This document shows positions 58,831 to 64,000 of a stretch of 64,000 nucleotides of DNA, in pieces. Both the position numbers and the translations under genes were made by a program. Numbering within the stretch: position 1 is the first letter of the stretch; each line of letters opens with the position of its first letter. A model generated the notes under the pieces. That model made no database searches and was not told the origin of the DNA. It saw only the letters and a list, made by a program, of their open reading frames with translations. The stretch is from Selaginella moellendorffii (taxonomy: Eukaryota; Streptophyta; Lycopodiopsida; Selaginellales; Selaginellaceae): NCBI RefSeq assembly GCF_000143415.4, contig NW_003314267.1, positions 3,386,735 through 3,450,734 on the forward strand. The letters run 5' to 3'.

Positions 58831-59234
58831 TTTTAAACATGAGTTCCTGGAGCAGTTGAGTTGAGAATCTGGCCACCCTGTCATTATGTAAAACAGAGTA
58901 GCCTTTCCTTATCTCATCCTGGTATTTAGGAAGCAACAAAAATCTTCAATCTGTGTCATAAACTTGCACATGGAATTATCGACTTCAATGGTGCTCACTT
59001 GCTCCACAAGCCACAGTGTGCCACTTCTGGAACTTGGCACAGTGCTACTCTATTCCAGCCTCAACAGCTTGTTTAATTGCAAGTTCCTTTGCTCATTTCA
59101 AGTTAGTTCTATAGTAGTTCTGGAAACTCCTCATTCTGGGTCACTACAGTGCCTTCTTCAAGCTTAATTCAAAGCTAAGAATCATGACAAGGCCCTTCAC
59201 CTGTTGAGACCCTTACCAATTGGACATTCGCAGC

Positions 59235-59424
59235 TGTTGGATTAAACAATTTTATATCTAAGAACACTCCACCCACATGGGCCACCCAGGGTCATTATTG
59301 GGGGTAATATGCAACTAGCCTCCATCTTAAGTAATAATCTTTTCAGAAACTTGATGTCCATACTTGGCATATTGGCAACAATCATATTCTTTTTGAGATC
59401 AATTGGACCCAACCTAATCCAACA
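59235..59424 (-). mobile_element. Candidate LTR (190 bp) of a copia-like element
   Basis: The segment starts TGTTGGATTA and ends TAATCCAACA, a perfect 10-bp terminal inverted repeat with the TG...CA ends of an LTR. On the minus strand, 16 nt beyond its end, 'TTGGTAAGGGTCTCAACAGG' resembles a tRNA-primer-binding site. No target-site duplication is seen and no second LTR or polyprotein lies in the window. It could be a truncated element or a small inverted-repeat transposon. Confidence 0.45.
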
Positions 59425-59605
59425 TACTAGGTGCTAAAGCACACACTAAGTAACAAAAACATAAGAAGGTGATATGCAAAAAATGAGAAAGATAAAGTTC
59501 AAGAAAAAAAACAATTAACAGCAGATTAAGATTTTTAAACTGTTAAGAAACAAATCACAACCATTAATAACTATAATATATTGATGAACCCTAAAACATA
59601 AAAAA

Positions 59606-61627
59606 ATGTTTATAGAAGAAGTCGCAGCCGTTTTGAGGGACTGCTCCAGTTGCCGAGATTTGCATCTTGGCCGGCAAATTCACTCCCAAATCCATGCCAG
59701 CCACTACAAGAGCGATCGATACCTTGCTAATCTCCTCATAGAGATGTATGGAAAGTGTGGGAGCGTACAAGATGCCCGAGCTGTCTTTGATGATCTCGCT
59801 AGCCCCAATTCCCATTCTTGGGCATTGCTCATTTGTGCAATTGCCAACAATGGGCATCTTGATCATGCTGAGATGGTTCTTGATTCTATACCCGAGACCA
59901 ATGTCGTAGCCTGGAATTCACTTCTTACTGCATTTTCCAACCACAGCCATTTTGACGAGGTGGAGCGCTTCTTTTCTAGAATGCCAGTGAGGGATACTGT
60001 TTCATGGAACGCAATGTTGGTAGCAATTGCCAGAACTGGGCATATGATAAAAGTCAAAGATTTCTTTCAAAAAATTCCTAATCCCAACACTGTTTCATGG
60101 AACATTCTCCTTCAAGCCCATCTTGATAATCAAGAGCTATCCATACAAGAGGTTGAAAAATTCTTCTTTGAAGTCTTTCCTAACAAGGACGTTATTTCCT
60201 GGACAACTATGCTAACGGCATATGCCCGCTCTGGGTATCTTGAGAAGGCCAAAGAAACCTTTGACCGCTTAATGCCACGTTGCAACCTGGTGACGTGGAA
60301 CTCTCTCCTGCAAGGTTTTGCAGATGCGTGCCACGTGGATGAGGCAAAGCGTCTGTTTGACCAGATGCCTCTGCGAGACATTGTCTCCTGGACAGCTATG
60401 CTTACGGCATATGCCTCTTCCGGGCATCTTGAAGATGCCAAGCGTGTGTTTGAGAACATCCCTGCACGGAATGTAGTGACGTGGAACGCAATGCTCCAAT
60501 CGTACGTCCACGCCAGGCGCCTGGAATCTGTCAAGTGCATATTCGACTCCATGTTGGAGCGGAACATTGTGACGTGGACGACCATGCTCGTGGGATATGC
60601 CTGGGATGGCCAGGTGGACAGTGCCACGTTGCTCTTCTTCACAAGAATGCCAGAGTGGCACATTGTGTCATCGACCGCAATGGTGACGCTATATGCCCAA
60701 AACGGGTATCTGGAGGATTCCAAGTGCGTGTTTGATTCTATGCCTGAGCACAATGTGGTGTGTTGCACAGCACTTATGCTTGGATATGCCCAGTCTGGGT
60801 ATATTCAAGAAGCAAAGAAAATATTCGACAGAATGCCAAACCACGACCTCATCTCGTGGAATGTTTTAGTGGCCGCTTATGCCCAAAACGGGTATATGCA
60901 AGACGCATCAACTTTGTCCACTCTAATGCCCGCCAAAGACACGTCGAGCTGGAACGGGATGATGGGGGCTCTCATAGGCACCATGAATCTTCACGATGCC
61001 AATAGCATCTTTGCGGAGATCCCAGACAAGGACAAGTTCTCGTGGAACATCGCCATAACCGGGTGTGTGAGGAACGGTCGCGTGAGTGCCGCGAGAGTCC
61101 TTTTCGAGAGGATGAGCGAGTGGGATCTAGTCTCGTGGAACAACTTGATCGCGGCGTATGCCCACTATGGGCATAGCATCGACGCCATCGAGCTCTTCCA
61201 GAGAATGGAGTTCCATGGCGAGAGCCCCGATGAGATCTCGCTCGTGAGCGTTCTTACCGCGTGTAGCCGCGGGGGGCTGCTCGAGAGGGGCCATTCTTAC
61301 TTCCTCTCGATGAAGGAGAGGCAGCTGCGATCTTGCAGAGATCACTACTGCTGCATGGTGGATTGTCTCGGTCGATCGGGCCACTTGGGCAGTGCGGAGG
61401 AGTTGATCCATTCCATGCCTTTCATGCCGGATCCAGTGGCGTGGGGCGCACTGCTCAATGCGTGTCGCCTCCACTGCGATGTCGATCGAGGAGCTAGAGT
61501 GGCAGAAAACATTCCCGGGAATGGAGCTCCTTACACTCTATTGTCTGAGATCTATGCAACCTCTCACATCTCTTCTCGTAGAGAGTTCTTGCCTTTCCAC
61601 CAACGAGGAAAACGCAGTGATTTGTAG
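59606..61627 (+). CDS. Pentatricopeptide repeat (PPR) protein, PLS class, truncated E region
   Basis: One intronless frame of 673 residues carries about 17 PPR-type repeats with the usual 'WNAMLVAIARTGH', 'VSWTAMLTAYASSGHLEDAK', 'RVFENIPARNVVTWNAML' and 'GYAQSGYIQEAKKIFDRMP' cores. Many are short S-like repeats, with P and L types at the start ('RQIHSQIHASHYKSDRYLAN') and end. The C-terminus 'DPVAWGALLNACRLHC' and 'GNGAPYTLLSEIYATS' is the start of the E domain, but 'HISSRREFLPFHQRGKRSDL' replaces the rest, so E+ and DYW are missing. PPR proteins bind organellar RNA for editing, splicing or processing. I see no clear transit peptide. The editing deaminase would have to come in trans. A partial recent copy lies at 57.4 kb. 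Confidence 0.9.
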   Translation: MFIEEVAAVLRDCSSCRDLHLGRQIHSQIHASHYKSDRYLANLLIEMYGKCGSVQDARAVFDDLASPNSHSWALLICAIANNGHLDHAEMVLDSIPETNVVAWNSLLTAFSNHSHFDEVERFFSRMPVRDTVSWNAMLVAIARTGHMIKVKDFFQKIPNPNTVSWNILLQAHLDNQELSIQEVEKFFFEVFPNKDVISWTTMLTAYARSGYLEKAKETFDRLMPRCNLVTWNSLLQGFADACHVDEAKRLFDQMPLRDIVSWTAMLTAYASSGHLEDAKRVFENIPARNVVTWNAMLQSYVHARRLESVKCIFDSMLERNIVTWTTMLVGYAWDGQVDSATLLFFTRMPEWHIVSSTAMVTLYAQNGYLEDSKCVFDSMPEHNVVCCTALMLGYAQSGYIQEAKKIFDRMPNHDLISWNVLVAAYAQNGYMQDASTLSTLMPAKDTSSWNGMMGALIGTMNLHDANSIFAEIPDKDKFSWNIAITGCVRNGRVSAARVLFERMSEWDLVSWNNLIAAYAHYGHSIDAIELFQRMEFHGESPDEISLVSVLTACSRGGLLERGHSYFLSMKERQLRSCRDHYCCMVDCLGRSGHLGSAEELIHSMPFMPDPVAWGALLNACRLHCDVDRGARVAENIPGNGAPYTLLSEIYATSHISSRREFLPFHQRGKRSDL

Positions 61628-63839
61628 CAGCTTCTCGGAGTCGGCCAACGATCTCGGTGGCCAGCGCTTCTTCGAATCCTCGAGCCTGCGATGGAGAGGG
61701 CTGCACGGCCTGGTAAAGGACGCCACTTCTACGTCGCGCGCGATACCATCGAGCATGGAGTCCCAAAATCCGTCCAGCTCGTGCGCGCCGGATTCATTCT
61801 GGCCGTCAAGGAAGAACACGCCTTCCCTGAACCCAGAATACTTTGTTCCTCTTCTAGGAATCTTGGAGATAGCTGACGATTCAGTTCGCATTGGAAATTT
61901 CTCCATCAGGAGGTAGATTTTGTAAGCCTAGCATCCGATTGAAGAGTCTTTCTTCGATTGTTTCTCTCTCTTTTCTTCCATTGGAAACAGTTAATCCTTC
62001 TTTTCTCAAGGAAGAAATTTGGTTCTTATTTCTTTTTTTAGTTCTCTATCCCATATTTCTGGAGATACAAGCTTTTGTAAGCCAAGCTTTTTCCTCTGAT
62101 TCGTACGCCATAAAAGAGCAGGGAAGCATATATGTTTCGTGCCAAGCAAGAGAGATCCTTACAAAGGACCAGTGACCAAAGGCTTCTCCAATATCCAATC
62201 TTTGTCACTATCAAACAACTCGCCCATATCTCATATGTTTAAACAATATACCAAGTGATTAATGTTTTGTTACTACATTTGGGTAACAATGGGAGGATTT
62301 CGAAATGAACTAGTTATTTCTCTGCCACAGCACTTTCAGCCTTCCATCAGCTTCCCCCTTCCATTTTCCCACAAAATCTGTAAGTCCATTGCCATTGCTT
62401 GATGGAAACTGGTATGATATTTAACATAAAATATGGTTGGCTATTCTAGGATATCTTACAGTTGTTCATTTCGATTATTTTTGTGTTTATAATTATAATA
62501 ATGTTTAAGATTTTTTAATCTTTTAAATTTACTAGTCTAGGACTAAAGACCTTTTGGATAGAGCAAGTGAAAGGAACAGGTTAAAGTAAATTTTGAAGCA
62601 ATTTTAAATTCACAACATAAAGTAAATTTTTGGGATATTAGGTGGTTGACAATCTAAAAGGTAGGGTACTAATTATGTCTTTCGTCTAACAAAATAGTTT
62701 TTATGGTGATTTAAGAAAACAGGCCTATTTGTGGGGAAGCTCTTAGTGCACACCCTAACTCTGGATTGCGCTTCTACACAACCATGTGTGTTCTTTGAAG
62801 GAGAGAGTTGAGCAATCTTGTAAAATAAGAATAAGAAAAATGCTATTTCTAGCTTTTTTTTAACACAAAGAAAATTATTATATCATTTTATAGGAATTAA
62901 ATTAACCAATATCAGCTAAATTATTAAGTTTATTTTAAAAGCTTAAGCTAGTTTTTGCAAAGTTTCTTTTGTAATTTTGTAAAGTGGTCTAGATTTTATT
63001 TGTGCTTTGATTTTAAAAGCCTTAACTATGAGTCAAAATTTCCATGATTCCTAGAAGTATTAATAAGAGATATTATCCATTGTTATCCAACTCTCTCTTG
63101 CTTAACTTACTTTTAATCCAATCCCTATTGTGAGAACATACTGTGACCATTGTTGTCCAAGTCATACAAGTCTCTAGTGTCAAACATCTCCACTCATGAC
63201 AACCACTTTGTCTGAGTATATATAGACTGTACATAGATAGACCACCCAAGAGCTTGCAGTGATTGTTTAGAAAAACTAAAACCATGCTTCTTTAAGGCTT
63301 GGTATATTTATGGAGGATTTTGGTTGAGAGTCACCATATAGAAGGTGATGCAATTGAAAGCAAGCATATCATATTTTCTTTCTAAGTCAAGGAAAAACCA
63401 CAAGTATTTGGTTATCTGATGTTTAACATTCTTTGCAAATTCCTCAAAAGCATAGTGGGAATGGAGCCTAGGAACAGTTGACTTTATTGATAACAGATCC
63501 CTCTGAACAAAATGTCTAAATATTCAAGTGATCTGATATATTGGAAAAGAACAACTTAGAGGCATCACTCATCATTTGTAACAAAAGGCTCTATTTCATT
63601 CTTGATGTCTATTGTTGCTAATTGAGCATATATAGGAGTAGGACTTACACTTAGCTATGCTAGCACCAAGGCAAGGCTGCCACACTAAGCTTACAATATC
63701 CTTATTCAACAATGAGTATTAGATACATGTGATTTAATATATATTTACTCTTCCTCTCTTTATAGTCTCTTTAGTTCTTAGTAAAATGACATTTAACTCT
63801 AAATATCTTAAAATCCTTAATAGATTGATAAATAATTTG
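61628..63839. other. AT-rich intergenic with a degenerate PPR motif
   Basis: No intact gene. Just after the PPR gene some frames stay open on both strands to 61916, without known motifs. On the minus strand about 63205-63110, 'EMFDTRDL' in one frame continues into 'MTWTTMVTVCSHN' in the next, which reads as a PPR motif with one frameshift, an old relic. The rest is low in GC and shows nothing. Confidence 0.4.
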
Positions 63840-64000
63840 CTACACAATGCATGTAGTAATGTTTGGTTTGCTTAATAGTAATGTTAATCTTACTTATAAT
63901 CCAATTGATCAAATAAAAGTTTATAATTATAAACATGTTTATAATTTATAAACACAAGATTAATCTTATTGCATATCAACTACTAGAATAAAAAAGAATA
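63840..64000 (-). repeat. Dispersed AT-rich repeat, copy 3 (cut by window end)
   Basis: In reverse complement it gives 'tagtagttgatatgcaat', 'aagattaatcttgtgtttat', 'ttataattataaacttttat', 'ttgatcaattggatta' and 'aacattactattaagcaaac', the same block order as copies at 13835 and 16470. Its end is outside the window. Confidence 0.6.

Noticed and set aside
61538-61916. Long overlapping open frames on both strands after the PPR gene
   Set aside because: They lack recognisable motifs and partly mirror the PPR coding sequence and its E-domain remnant; treated as chance frames.

Overview
The window looks like nuclear DNA of a spikemoss, most probably Selaginella moellendorffii or a close relative. 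Three things suggest this. Genes are dense, with many very short GT-AG introns (about 45-80 nt). The gene content is plant: chloroplast EF-G, a CYP97A carotene hydroxylase, subtilases, a PPR protein and an SMP-type LEA protein. It also carries a DNMT3-type DNA methyltransferase, a class kept in mosses, lycophytes, ferns and gymnosperms but lost from flowering plants. The species call is inference from gene style, not a database match.

Left part (1-13.7 kb): a minisatellite; a short gene encoding only the C-terminal part of the splicing factor SART1; an unrecognised multi-exon gene; a CCA-adding tRNA nucleotidyltransferase; and a giant gene that joins a SEN1/UPF1-like helicase to a UvrD/TRANK1-like helicase and a long repeat-like C-terminus. 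Two in-frame stops in the giant gene could be nonsense mutations or could lie in 48-nt introns.

13.7-24.1 kb is a duplicated, partly decayed region. It holds two inverted DUF5077-DUF3472 genes resembling bacterial proteins, a relic stitched from subtilase and helicase fragments, a tRNA-Leu, a subtilase pseudogene and an intact subtilase. From 24.2 to 32 kb come chloroplast EF-G, an SMP-type LEA gene with G-boxes in a shared promoter, a small secreted-peptide candidate and a CYP97A-type carotene hydroxylase.

32-35.2 kb is a very AT-rich block with an intact secreted GNA-type lectin ORF. A decayed copy of its 3' end lies at 58 kb. From 35.5 to 57.3 kb the genes are compact again: an RRP6-like nuclease, CRIPT, three paralogous HxRxGDK glycosyltransferases around a GH35 beta-galactosidase, a tRNA-Asn, an ER FKBP, a soluble pyrophosphatase, a rhomboid protease, a twin-cysteine (CHCH-like) protein, the DNMT3-type methyltransferase with a C-terminal DUF3444-like domain, and CPN10.

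57.3-64 kb is repeat-rich: a recent partial copy of the PPR gene, the lectin fragment, a TA/GATA microsatellite, an LTR-like segment, one intact intronless PPR gene and AT-rich repeats.

Themes that join the genes are inferences. The glycosyltransferases and beta-galactosidase may act on cell-wall or glycoprotein glycans. EF-G and CYP97A serve the chloroplast. RRP6L, SART1, CCA enzyme and the helicase act on RNA. DNMT3 is epigenetic.
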